Below are positions 47,577 through 60,075 of a stretch of DNA of 64,000 bases, one piece after another. The translations under genes and the position numbers were made by a program. The notes under the pieces are model-generated. The model had not been told where the DNA came from. It saw only the letters and a program-made list of their open reading frames with translations, and made no database searches. This DNA is from Viscum album (Eukaryota; Streptophyta; Magnoliopsida; Santalales; Viscaceae). The stretch is from the NCBI GenBank assembly GCA_963277665.1, contig OY728166.1, positions 546,527,219 to 546,591,218 on the forward strand, written 5' to 3'. Position 1 is the stretch's first letter, and each line of letters opens with the position of its first letter.

Positions 47577-48166
47577 TATTTTATTTTAATGGTATCTTTA
47601 TGGTACTTTACAATTTTAAAATGTACAACTTCATGAAATATTTTTAATGAGATTCTATGGATATTAATGAAAAGTTTATAAATTTGAATTTTATTTAATA
47701 TTTATTATGAGAATATTTAGGAAATAATTTTGGAAGTTATGTCTTATTCCTATGTAAGAGAATATCTATTTTTATTCAATGTTTTTTTTTGAATATTGAT
47801 AATTTGTATAAGTATTCATGAACAAACATGTTTCTTTTTTTAAGTTCCAAAATAATAATTGTGTTATCACCCCACGTATCAAATTATTTTCGACATGCTT
47901 TATGGATGACTATTTACAAGGATGAGATAATTATGAAAATTGTGTAGATATGCCATGAAATTAAAAAAAATTCTATTGTGAAAATATTATTTTTTAGGGA
48001 AAATGCATAATATGTGGAGGAATCCACCTTATGATGTAATATATATTTATTTAATCACCATAATCTAGTAATCTGAAATTATAAACAATTAATATACTAA
48101 AAATTTATAATAATAAATTCATGAATTATAACTCGTTATTATGAAATGTTTTATGGTTTATTTTTT
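47577..48166. other. AT-rich flanking DNA to the right of element B, ending at the duplication junction
   Basis: Continuation of 34809-36353. No ORF supported. Contains weak repeats of the flank words (near 47866 and 48021). Ends at about 48167-48183, where it abruptly joins sequence equal to the interior of the A left LTR. Confidence 0.6.
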
Positions 48167-51100
48167 ATAGTGAGGTACTGGGTCCATTTCTTGAACTGAG
48201 TTCATTACTCATTTTAGTCTTGCACCACTGTACCGGTTTAACCTTCCATTCCAGCCATGTCTATCTCATGAGATATAAAATCTTTACCCAATGAATTGGT
48301 GGGAGATATAGGTCCCACCCATCTCATAATTATACCATTCTTATGTGTCCCACAAAATCATAAACCATACATCATAGCATAACCCATGTAATAAAAATGG
48401 GATTCTTAAACATCGTGACAACATAAAAAAATTCATATAAAATAAAGAAATTAATAAAAATAATTCCATCACAACATAATCGAATCAATTTAATAATAGG
48501 GATAGAAACAGAACCCTTCATTATCTTAGATGGAAAATAATTTTGATAAATCACTTGAACTACATTCATGAGGAAAATATACTTCCTACTTCAAAAACAC
48601 TTTTCCTTTCGTAACATGTCATACAATTATAAACTAAAATAAGTTGATTAAATATAAACTTGAAAACTTATAAAGGAAGCTTCTTGGAAATAATGTTTAA
48701 AAAATCCATTCATGTCGTATAAGTTAAAAAAACATTCTTCTCGTACTTGTGTCGGAAAAATCAAAATGTACCTCGTACAAAAAATGAAAAAATATTCCTT
48801 TCATATATTTTACTAAAAACTCACTGAAGGGTAAAATTGGGTTTAAAAAATTGTATGAGGATATAAATAATATTACATATTGAGGAAACATGGATGTGGA
48901 TGATAAAATACACCCCAGTAAATTCCAAAGTATAATCAATCTCGGATAAAAATGAGATTGTGATATTTCCATTACCTTAGGTCTGATTTTCTTTGTATGT
49001 GTCCGAACCTCTTGTATAATGATTTAAATAATGTCATTGACTTATTCCGGAATCATAATTATTTTTATGATATCATATATGGTCATATTCTTAGCTCCTT
49101 ATTAGTAATATTTCATTACTACTTGTTATTCGGGTTTTTATTACTTTTTGTTCTTATGTGTGTTATGTCGAATAAATTTTTATTCTTATTTTTAGGTATA
49201 GATACCTCATTTCAAGAATGGTATTATTGTAATCTATATCATATTTATTCATTAAATTCATTTATATAATCATTATGCAATTAAGATCATGTAGAACGAG
49301 TCGCATCACATCATGGAGACGGTAGGCCGTACGTACGCACAAGTGACGATATCGGTCCCATGATCATGGAATTGTATTGGAGTGTATGTATACTATTTCC
49401 GAATCAATATAAATTTAAAATAATATGATATATTCATTATTTACACCATTATACCCATCCAATTAAGGTGGTGGTGGAAAATAGATTACACCACGGCGTG
49501 GAGACGATATTCTGTCCGTACGCACGCGCGGTGATTTCATTTTCTGTAGGTTGGATAGATGATGAAATAGGGTTGTTTTATAATTATAATAACATATAAT
49601 TATATGATTGATATTTATGTTATTACTTCATAATTAATCAAATAAAGACGAAGAAGTGGAAGAAGAAATAAAGTTGAAAGAATCGGTAACAGACATTACC
49701 TCTTCTTTGAAGTGACTTTTTTAGACTTCTTTTTAGGGCTATAAAATAGGTCTTTCTAGAATACCAGGACCACTATGATGTTTCTAGGAAAGTGTAGAAG
49801 ATACTTTGGCAAGGGTTGGCCGAGCTTGAAGGCTCAAAGTGGTTTGAGGAAGAGAGGGAGGAGGTGCCCTTTTATAAGGGAGGAGAGGGGCTCGTTTGGA
49901 AAAACTAAAACTTTTATTTTATTATAAATACATATTCGGTTATAAATAGCTTCAAATTGATTCCTTTCTAAATTAAGGTGGGAATGGGTCGAAATCCTCT
50001 CATACAATATAATTTTGACATGTTTAGTTTCCTATTTTAACCTTATCATTTACATTTAACTTTAAGTTAGATAATTTTACTTTTACCTTGTCTTTTTGTG
50101 TTCTTACACTATAAGGTTAATAAACTTAATATAACAATCCAAAAGGACCAAAATATGTTTATTATTAATATATATAATCTTATCTAAATAATTTGTCTGA
50201 ACATTAGATTTTTATGAATAAAATAACAATTAATAATATAATATTTGTTTTAAAAACTATTTTATGTCAATTTTGACACTATTTAGTAATTGATTTTTGT
50301 GAAAATCATAACAGAATTATTAGTTCCAAAAAAGTTAATTAAATCAATATTAACATTTAATATTAACCTATAAAATTATTGGAATTCATACAAAGTCTCA
50401 AATTACATTTATTTGGGTATTTATAACATCAATTATGTCAATATTCCATTATTAAGATAATTACTGCATCATCTTTGTGTAATAAAAAAATTAAATTATT
50501 TAATGTCTAAAAATTACAAATAAAATACCATTATGTAGGACATAGTTTTATATTTCTAATGAATATTTATAGTCTAATTTATCTTATGTATAACCCTATA
50601 TTAAAAATGCATTACTTATTGAACATTGATTTTAACTATTTAAACCCTTCTTTAAATAAATTAATAATAAATGTACTAATCAAATCCATGTGGGACTAAA
50701 TGGTCATATATTATTTGTAAGGTTGTTTTTGGTAGAATTAAACTTATAAAATAGAATTTGGACATGTTTTATGGTAATAATAATATCAATTTTACTCTTA
50801 ATTACCCTATTTACTTTTAACCGTGGTAAATAAAAGTAAAAAGTTACTATTCACCAAAAATTATTTTCACCTCATTGAAACACATTTTACTTAATTAAAT
50901 CAACTGTGTCTCTCGGAATTTTGAAATTACACTCACAGAAGAGGTGAAATTATGTTTTATGTAAATTTTCAAATTCTCCTTAGAGGTGTGTAAAAGACGG
51001 TGTAAAGTTCAATAAAATTTTTATATATCTAAAATTATTATAAAATTACTCCAATGAATTAAATTGAATATATATAGGTATTATTTATCAATTTTGACCT

Positions 51101-51510
51101 AAAATAAATTTAAATAAATTAAATAATTATTTAAATAAATAGTCGGTTTTTAAATAGTAACCTAGTGTTTTCACTATTCATCAAATATTGAATGTTTCCA
51201 AAAAAATACCAAAATTTCACCCTAGGATAATTTCGATATTCCAAATCCAAAAATGAAGTCCATTTTGAAAAATAAAATTTAAAAAATATCAAAAAGTGGT
51301 TATTACTATTCATACGTCTAGTTTTAATAATATTTTAATGGCATATCATTTTTTAGTGAAACTCGGTATTGCATACGACACAAGCTATCAAAGATGGTCG
51401 TGATTGTGTTTAAATAAATACAAGCTAGTGATGTGTGTATTGAAAGATTATTTTGATTATTTATATAAAATAAAAACAAAATATTTCTTATAAATGTCCT
51501 GGGTGTTACA
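48167..51510 (-). repeat. Element C 3' LTR (left), truncated
   Basis: Equivalent to 21740-25088 of A. Shares with the A left LTR the word gttcattactcattttag, where both right LTRs have a form like cattcctcgtttcag. CGTACG blocks at 49314-49352 and 49500-49535; TATA box 49870-49877. The plus-strand ORF 48997-49269 is a shadow shared with A. Confidence 0.92.
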
Positions 51511-51523
51511 TTCTACCCCCCTT
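51511..51523 (-). promoter_or_regulatory. Element C polypurine tract
   Basis: Minus strand AAGGGGGGTAGAA at the 3' LTR start, identical to A. Confidence 0.88.
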
Positions 51524-52849
51524 AAAATGAATTTGTCCCTCGAAATTCGTCACTTGCAACAAACAGATGAGGATACCTCTCCCTCATCATATCCTAAATA
51601 TCCCATGTAGCTTCTTATAATTGGTGTTTCCTCCATAAAACATTCACCAAGAGAGTGGTCTTGTTCCGTAGGACTTTTTCACTACGATCGAGAATCTCTA
51701 TCAGCTGTTCTTCATAAGAAAGATCTTGTTCCAGTGGTACAACTTCTGAGCTGAGTACATGTGAAGGATCAGGAATGTAATTTCGCAGAAGAGATACATG
51801 GAACACATCGTGAACATGAGAGATATTAGGTGGAAGCACCAATCGGTAAGCTACCATCCCAACACGATCCATTATTTCGAAAGGACCGATATACCTAGGG
51901 CTCAGCTTTCCCTTCTTTCCAAATCTCATTACTCTCTTCCAAGGAGATATTCGTAAGAACACTTTATCACCCACTTCCAACTCTAAGTCTTTTCTTAGGT
52001 TGTAGGCATAACTTTCTTGTCGACTCTGAGCTGCTTTGATGTGTTGTTGAATAGATCAAACCTTTTCTGGCATCTCATCAACAAGATCAGGTCCTAATAG
52101 CTTTCGGTCCCTAACTTCATCCCAGCAAGTTAGAGTCCTGCATTTCTTTCCATAGAGAGCCTCATAAGGAGCCATCTAAATACTGGAGTGAAAGCTATTA
52201 TTATAAGAAAATTCCACCAATTGTACCTATTGATTCCCAACAACCTTTGAAATCCATATAGCAAGCTCTCAACATATCTTCTAGAGTTTGAATTTTCCTC
52301 TCAGACTGACTGTCTGTCTAAGGATGATAAGCAGTGCTGAAACTCAACTCTGTATCCATAGTATTATGAAGACTTCGCTAGAACATTGAGGTAACCCTTG
52401 GATCCCGATCAGATATAATAGAAAGTGGTACTCCATGTAATCTTACCACTTCTTTTACATATATCCTGGCAAACTGATCTATAGATAAATCCTCACTAAT
52501 AGAAATGATCTGTGAATACTTTGTAAGACGATCAACTATGAACCAGATAGCATTATTTCCTTTGGATGTGTTAGGAAGTCCTGTGACAAAGTCCATAGTG
52601 ATGTTTTCCCACTTCCATTCAGGTATGGGTAATGGTTGTAACATCCCTGTATACTTCTATCTCTCTGCTTTAACTTTCAGACAATCCAAGCATCGAGAGA
52701 CATATTCAACAACATCTATTTTCATGCCATCCCACCAGAAGTACTCTTTCAGGTCCCTATATATCTTCGTGCTTCCAGGATGAATAGAGAATGAAGAACT
52801 ATGATCCTCATCCAACAGCTCCTTCCTTAGTTCGGGGATGGGAGGAACA
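51522..52849 (-). pseudogene. Element C integrase with chromodomain-like tail, degenerate
   Basis: The zinc-binding end HPGSTKIYRDLKEYFWWDG with CLDCLKVKAER (within 52800-52657) is better preserved than in A. The core ITMDFVTGLPNTSKGNNAIW (52600 region) supplies the first Asp and LSIISDRDPRVTSMF (to 52378) the second; the Glu region follows with stops. The GPY/F end and [20 protein letters not shown] lie in 51980-51615. The chromodomain part [20 protein letters not shown] and LWRKHQL is followed by the same taa stop as in A, then EATWDI, a further stop, and DMMRERYPHLF; the frame ends at 51522. Confidence 0.9.
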
Positions 52850-54419
52850 CAATACCGATTCCTGAACTTTATTATCCCATCACAATCAAGGTTGAATTCA
52901 GGAACATTTCTCACCTTCTTTTTTAACTCTACATCTTCTTTCTGTGCCTCTTTAATCTTCACATGTATAGATGGTTGAAAATTCATTTGAGAAAGATACG
53001 ATTTTTCCCATTTAATTATAATTCCAAGATCCATCCTTTGTAAATCCATAAATATTGGATCTTTTGTGATCCTCATCATGGATAAATTGGCATGGTCTTG
53101 TCGACATAATGCATCTGACACCTTGTTTTCATTCCCAGGGTGGTAATGAATTGAGCAGTCGTAATCCTTAATCAGCTCCAACCATCTTATTTGGCGAATA
53201 TTCAGCTCCTTTTGTGTGAAAATATACATTAATATTTTATGATCAGTATAAATATCACACCTTTCACCATAAATATAATTCCTCCAAATATTTAATGCAA
53301 CGATTACCGTAGCTAACTCAAAATCATGAGTTGGGTAATTTTGCTCATGGATTTTCAACTTTCATGAGGCATAAGCTATCACCATATCATTTTGCATAAG
53401 AACACACCCCAATCCCTTCTTGGATGCATCACTGTAGATCACAAACCATTCTCCACTACAAGGAAGTGTGAGCACAGGTGCACTATATAACCTTATTTTC
53501 AAATCCTTGAAATTCTCTTCACATTCCTACGTCCACACGAACTTAACTCCTTTTTGAGTCAACCTGGTGAGCGGATTAGATAATCGTGAAAAATATTTCA
53601 AAAAACATCTGTAATATCCAGCCAAACCAAGAAAACATCAGATCTCAGTTACTGTTGTTGGTCTCGACCATCTTTCGATAACATCTGTTTTTGCTGAATC
53701 CACAGATATCCCCTCTATTGAGATTATGTGACCCAAAAATGAAACTTTTTGAAGCCAAAATTTACAAGTGGTAAATTTGGAATAAAGCTTCTCCTTTATC
53801 AGGGTCTTAAATATAATTATCAAGTGATCTTCATGTTCTTACTTTCTCTATGAATATACAAGAATATCATCTATAAAGGCTACCACAAACTGATCAAGAT
53901 AATCATTAAAGACTCTATTAATCAGATCCATGAAGATAGCAGGGACATTAGTAAGACCAAATGGCATCACTGTAAATTCATAGTGCCCATACCTTGTACG
54001 GAAATCTGTCTTTGGTATATCCTCCCTATTGAACCTTATTTGATGATACACTGAATGAAGATCAATCTTGGAAAAGTATTGAGATCCGCATAGTTGGTCA
54101 AATAAGTCATCAATGCACGGGAGAAGATATTTGTTCTTGGTAGTGATCTTGTTAAGTTCTCAATAATCAATGCAGAGTCTCATTGATCTATCTTTCTTCT
54201 TAAAAACAGAACAGGTTCTCCCCTAGGTGACTCACTATGGCGTATGAACCCCTTATCAAGATTTTCTAGGAGTTTCTTCTTCAATTCCTGCAACTCAATT
54301 GGGACCATTCTATAAGGTGTCTTTGAAATAGGTAAAGCACCCGGTACGAGTTCTATTGAAAACTCAACTTCACGATTTGGTGGAAGACCCGAAAATTCCC
54401 CCGGAAAGACATCATCAAA
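52850..54419 (-). pseudogene. Element C RT and RNase H, degenerate
   Basis: RT: NREVEFSIELVPGALPIS (54390 region), KGFIRHSESPRGEPVLFL (to about 54200), [20 protein letters not shown] and the catalytic [11 protein letters not shown] (54051-53848), thumb FLGHIISIEGISVDSAKTDV (53823-53638). RNase [16 protein letters not shown] (about 53440), a stop at about 53359, then HDFELATVI, YTDHKILMYIF and [20 protein letters not shown] (53358-53100). Catalytic acidic residues are present but the frame is broken at 54180, 54052, 53830 and 53359. Confidence 0.92.
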
Positions 54420-54989
54420 CTCCCGTAAAATGGGAATATTCTTAATCATGAGTTTCTCACCAAACATTTGAGATAAATAACCTTCATTTAGTGGAATCAA
54501 GACCCATAAGATGGATGAAATTTCCACTGGAAGTTTATGTTCATCCTTGCATCGATAGACGATCAATGATTGATCTGGAATATGAAATGTGACTTCATTT
54601 ATTTGGTAATTGATATGAGCTCCATATAGAGAAATCCAATCCATGCCAAGAATCACATCAAATTACAGTATAAGAAGGATCACAAGATTTGCAGGAAGCA
54701 CTTTCCCACATACTTCAATCGGAGAAGAATTATAAACATTGATGGCAACTGTCGTGCCATTAGGGGTTGTCACAGATAACTCAATATCTAATTGTTGAGG
54801 TAATATAGTGATACCCTTAGAAAATTCATCAGAAATAAAGGAGTGGGTGGACCGAAAGTCAAATAAAACATTTGCTACTTTATAGTGGATGGTAAGTGTA
54901 CCTTTCACCACTTCGTTATCGTACTCCACATCACTGATAGAAATTACATGTGACATTCCTTTGTCTTTAGACTTAAGAGTTTTTTGACG
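54420..54989 (-). pseudogene. Element C aspartic protease region, active site altered
   Basis: The ORF 54956-54663 reads VVKGTLTIHYKVANVLFDFR then STHSFIS. In A the same site is DSGSTHSF; here DSG has become DFR, keeping the Asp but losing the Gly needed for the flap-side loop. A frame break at about 54660 separates it from MDWISLYGAHINYQ in the next ORF. Confidence 0.88.
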
Positions 54990-56030
54990 TCAATCATCAT
55001 CAACAACCCTTGGATTAGGGAATTGATTGGCATAATTCCCCATTTCCTTGCACTTGAAACATTGAAGTGTATGAGGTGCACTCTATGTAGGATTTTCATT
55101 GTTCGCATCAATAAACATATTCTTCCCATCATTGCAGCATTCAAATGCCTGATGATCTTCCTTTCCACATTTGAAACATTTACTTGTCCCTTTAAGACAA
55201 CTCCATCCATGTTTCTTTCCACACTTTGAGCATAATGGAAAACTCATCTTCCTTTTAGTGTGCTCTTTGGATTTTACATTGAATTCCATTTTCCTCTTCT
55301 TATCAAACCCATATAAGTGATGGGTTACTCCAATCTCCATCTCAAATTTGAGAGCACATCGAACGATTTCCTCGTAGCTATTGAAATCCCTTATGGCTAA
55401 CGCCCATCGAGGAGTTGGTTTTATGCCACTAAAGAAACGATCGATATTACTCTCAGGTTGGATAATAATTGCAGAAGCATACCTTGCATGTCTTGTAAAA
55501 TTTGTTTCATAGGTACCAACAGATTCATCATCCTTTTGTTTTAGTTCAAGAAACTCCTTCTCTATCTTTGTTCGGAGAATACGAGGGAAGTACTTATTGA
55601 AAAACAAGTTCTTGAACTCGTCCCATTCCATGGACTCAATTTCATCACTTTGCCTCGTATTCTTAATAATATTCCTCCATTGATCCGCATCTCCTTCCAA
55701 ACGATACACTTCTAAGATGACTTTGTCGTGTTGAGAACATTAAAGAACTGAAAATAACTTTTCAGTAGTACTAATGCATTGTTCAGCAACTAATGGATCA
55801 GTAGACCCGCTGAATGAAGGTGGATGCTTCCTCATGAAGGATTCAATAGAATATTGCTCCTTTCTTTGCTCGTTTGGATGTCCTGCATGATTCATAGCTT
55901 GAGAACATTGTGTGAGCATGGCTACAAGATTTTTCATTCCAGCTGCCATTACGTTTGGTTGATCAGGGGGACAATCATTGCATTTCCCGTCGCATTCCGC
56001 ATTAACACGGTTCCTTCGGGTTCCAGACAT
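54990..56030 (-). pseudogene. Element C gag, degenerate
   Basis: Start at 56030 (MSGTRRNRVNAECDGKCND). First ORF (56030-55740) ends FSGSTDPLVAEQCISTTEKL; a stop at 55740 separates it from YRLEGDADQWRNIIKNTRQ and RILRTKIEKEFLELKQKDDE (55709-55560), HARYASAIIIQPESNIDRF, and the knuckle CFKCGKEDHQAFEC (about 55195-55155). A second knuckle CKEMGNYANQFP (about 55055-55020) has His replaced by Asn and the last Cys by Phe. The matching His is kept in A, so this loss followed the duplication. Confidence 0.9.
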
Positions 56031-56238
56031 TGACTAAAATCAAGAAGAATAGTGTGAGCAACACTAATTATAATAGGAAAACCACAAAATCAATAATAAA
56101 ATTTCACACATAAGGACTTATCCTAGGTTATTCATGGCCATTTCTAAAACACTAATATTGTTTCTTATGCTTAGACTTATCCTTAGGGTTCTTACTAAGA
56201 ATTTCACATCCTAGTTTTCAAAGGATGACTATACCTTT

Positions 56239-56250
56239 CCTCTGATACCA
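56239..56250 (-). promoter_or_regulatory. Element C primer-binding site (initiator tRNA-Met type)
   Basis: Minus strand TGGTATCAGAGG, two bases from the 5' LTR. Unmutated, unlike A. Confidence 0.9.
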
Positions 56251-56252
56251 AC

Positions 56253-59200
56253 TATAATGACCCATACTTTACATACAATGTTAGTACATAAAAATTGAAG
56301 TACACTTATTACAACATAAAACAAAACCACGAATGAACCGTATATGTATAGTGTCATTAGAAAATGGGAAACATAAACAACCGGTTCATAAAGCATCTAC
56401 ACTATCTCCCATTTATTTCATCATATCTATAGTTCCTTTTGGCATATCTTACTTAATAACCTTCTTCCTGGCCTAGGGAAATAAAACATAAAAAAGGGTG
56501 AGCTCAAATACTCAGTAAGGATAACAAAAAGAAATATCAATCACATCATATTCATAAGAACATAACAATTTTAAAATCTTACCCTGAAAAAGAGATCATA
56601 ATTTCATAACATGGGATAAATCATGGCAGTGAAATGTAATCACAATAATCATAACATAAATCATGAATCTTTGTGGAATATACACATAATCATAGAGAAT
56701 CATTTCTTATTATTCAAGACTCATTTCCAATACTATCTTAGTGGACAAAGTCCATTTCTGAACCGAGTGCATTCCTAGTTTCAGTCATGTTTCACTAAAC
56801 CGGTTTAACCTGTCGTTCCAGCCATGTCTATCTCATGAGATATAAAATATTTACCCAATGCATTGGATGGAGATATAGATACCACCAATCTCATAATGAT
56901 ACCATTCTTATTGTGCCACAAAATCATAAATCATACATCATAGCATAACCCATGTAATAAAAATGGAATTCATAGAGATCGTGACATCATAAAACAATTC
57001 ATATAAGATAAAGGACTTCATAAAAATAATTCCATCACAAAATAATCAAATCAATGTAATAAAAGGGATAGAAACATAACCCTTTATTATCTTAGATGGA
57101 AAATAATTTTGATAAAACACTTGAACTCCATTCTTGAGGAAAATATCCTTTCTACTTCAAAAACAATTTTCATTTCTTAACATGTCATACAATTCTAAAC
57201 TAAAAGAAGTTGATTAAAAATAAACATGAAAACTTTTAAATGAAGTATCTTGGAAATAATGTTTTAAAAGTCCATTCATGCCGTATAAGTTAAAAGAAAC
57301 ATTCTTCTCATACTTTTGTCGGAAAAGTCAAAGAGTACCTCGTACGAAAAACGACAAAAGACTCCTTTCATATCTTCTACTAAAATCTCAAATAAGGGTA
57401 AAATTGGATTTAAAATTTTTTTGAGGATATAAATAATATTACATATTGAGGAAACATGTATGTGGATGATAAAATACACCCCAGTAAATTCCAAAGTATA
57501 AACAATCTCGGATAAAAATGAGATTGTGATATTTCCTTTTCCTTAGGTCTGATTTGCTTCGTAAGTGTCCGAACCTCCTTTATAATGATTTAAATAAAGT
57601 AATTGAATTATTCCAGAATCATACTTATTTTTATGATATCATATATGGTCATATTATTAGATTCTTATTAGTAATATTTCATTACTACTTGTTATTCGGG
57701 TGTTTATTACGTTTTGTTCTTATGTGTGTTTTGTCGAATAATTTCTTATTCTTATTTTTAGGTTATAGATACCTCATTTCCAGAATGGTATTAGTGTTAT
57801 ATATATCATATTTATTTATTCAATTCATTTATATAACTATTATTCAATGAAGATCATGTAGAACGAGTTGCATCACATCGTGGAGACGGTAGGCCGTACA
57901 TACGCACGAGCGATGATATCATTACCATGATCGTGGAATCGTATTAGAGTGTATGTATACTATTTCAAAATCAAGATCACTTTACAATAATCATATATAT
58001 TCATTATTTACACCATTATACCCATCCAAGTAAGGTTGTGGTGGAAAATAGATTACACCACGGCGTGGAGACGGTATTCCGTACGTACGCGCACGTGGTG
58101 ATTTCATTCTCCGTAGGATGGATAGATGGTGAAATAGGGTTGTTTCATACATATAATAACATATAAGTATATTATTGATACTGATGTTATTAATTCATAA
58201 TGAAACAACTAAATAATAATAAGTGGAAGAAGAAATAATGTTGAATGAATCGGTAACGGACATTACCTATTCTTTGAAGCGCCTCTTTGAGACCTCCTTT
58301 TAGGGCACTAAAATTGGTCTTTGAAGAAGACCAGGACCACTAGGATGTTTCTAGGGATGTGGAGAATAGAATTTTCAGGGTTTGGATGAGTTTGAAGGCT
58401 CAATATTGTGTGAGGAAGAGAGGGAGGAGGTGACCTTTTATAAGGGAGGAGTGGGGCTCCTTTGGAAAAACTAACAATATTATTTTATTATAAAGCCATA
58501 TTCGGTTTTAAATAGCTCCAAATTGATTTATTTCGAAGCTAAGGTGGGGATGGGTCGAAATAATCTCATAAAACAGAATTTGGAAAAGTTTAGTTTACTA
58601 TTTTAACCTTATCATTTACATTTAACTTTAAGTTAGATAATTTTTCTTTTACCATGCCTTTTTGTGTTCTTACACTATAAGGTTAATAAATATACTATAA
58701 CAAGAAAAACGATCCATGAGTTGTTTATCATTAATATATATAACCTTATCTAATTAAATTTCCTGAACATTATATTTTTAGGAATAAAATAACATTAATA
58801 TTATAATATTGTTTTTAAAACTAATTTATGTCAATTTTGATACTATTTAGTAATTGATTTTTGTGAAAATAATAACAGAAATATTATTTTGAGAAAAGTT
58901 GATTAAATCAATACTAACATTTCATATTAACCTTAAAAATTAGTGTAATTCATAAAAAGCCTCAAAGTACATTTATTTGGGTATTTATAACATCAATTAT
59001 GTCAATATTACATTAATAAGATAATTACCGCATTGTTATTGTGTCATAAATACATTAAATTTTGTAATGTCTAAAAATTACAAATAAAATATCATTATGT
59101 AGGAAATCCTTTTATCTTTCTAATGAATATTTATAGTCGAATTTATCTCATGTATAACCATATATTAAAAATGATTTACTTATTAAACTTTGAATTTAAC

Positions 59201-60075
59201 TATTTTTCCCCTTCTTTAAATAAATTAAAAATAAATGTCCAAATCTAATCCAAGTGGACCTAAATGGTCATATTTTATTCCTATGGTTTTATTTGGTCGA
59301 ATTACACTTATCCAATAGAATTAAGAAATGTTTTATGGTAATAATAATATCATTTTTACTCTTAATTACCCTATCTACTTTTAACCGTGGTAAATAAAAG
59401 TAAAAAGTTACTATTCACCAAAAATTATTTTCATCTCATTGAACAACATTTTACTTACTGAAATCAACCATGTCTCTCGGATTTTTGAAATTCCACTCAC
59501 ATAAGCGGTAAAATTATGTTTTATGTAAATTTTCAAATTCTCCTAGGAGGTGGGTAAAAGATGGTGAAAAGTTCAAAAAACTTTTTATATATCTACAATT
59601 ATTATAACATTACTCCAATGAATTACATTGAAATTTTATAGGTATTATGTATCAATTTCGACCTAAAATAAATTAAAATAATATAAATAATTATTTAAAT
59701 AAAATTTCGGTTTTTAAATAGTTACCCAGGGTTTTCACTGTTCATCAAAAATTGAAAGTTTCTAGAAAAATACAAAAATTTCACCCTAGGCTAATTTCGA
59801 TATTCCAAATCCAAAAACGAAGTCCATTTTGAAAAATAAAATTTCAAAAATTTCAAAAAATGGTTATTACTATTCATAACGACTAGTTTTAATTATATTT
59901 TAATAGCATATCGTTGTTTTGTGAAACTCGGTATTGCGTACGACGCAAGCTATCAAGGAAGGTCATGATTGCGTGTAAAGCAAGACAAGCTGGTGTTGTG
60001 TGTACTGAAAGATTCCTTTGATTATTTATATAAAATAAAAACAAAATATTTCTTATAAAAGTCCCGGGTGTTACA
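56253..60075 (-). repeat. Element C 5' LTR (right)
   Basis: 3823 bases, same length as the A right LTR. GAGCTC block 56497-56521, CGTACG blocks 57891-57930 and 58066-58100, TATA box 58436-58443. Followed by gattc and Athila LTR sequence. Confidence 0.93.

Larger units (their letters stand above)
21740..48166. repeat. Tandem duplication, unit 1 (about 26.4 kb)
   Basis: Unit from within the A left LTR to the junction at about 48167. Corresponding landmarks in unit 2 are at a constant offset: LTR word 21757 and 48183 (26426), A and C LTR inner ends 25088 and 51510 (26422), right LTR starts 29829 and 56253 (26424), LTR ends 33651 and 60075 (26424), Athila LTR ends 34808 and 61234 (26426), B starts 36354 and 62779 (26425). 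Confidence 0.92.
48167..60075 (-). mobile_element. Tekay/Del-type chromovirus, element C (duplicate of A, left LTR truncated)
   Basis: Left LTR lacks about its first 480 bases because the duplication junction lies inside it; internal region 51511-56252; right LTR 56253-60075 complete. The right edge is followed by gattc and Athila LTR, the same site as A. Coding domains are in the same order as A, with an independent set of lesions on top of shared ones. There is no separate left target duplication, as expected for a copy made by duplication. Confidence 0.92.

Noticed and set aside
48167..60075. Element C as an independent insertion of the same family into the same site
   Set aside because: It shares the target duplication, the Athila LTR on the right, position-specific LTR variants and a chromodomain stop with A; the same offset continues through B.
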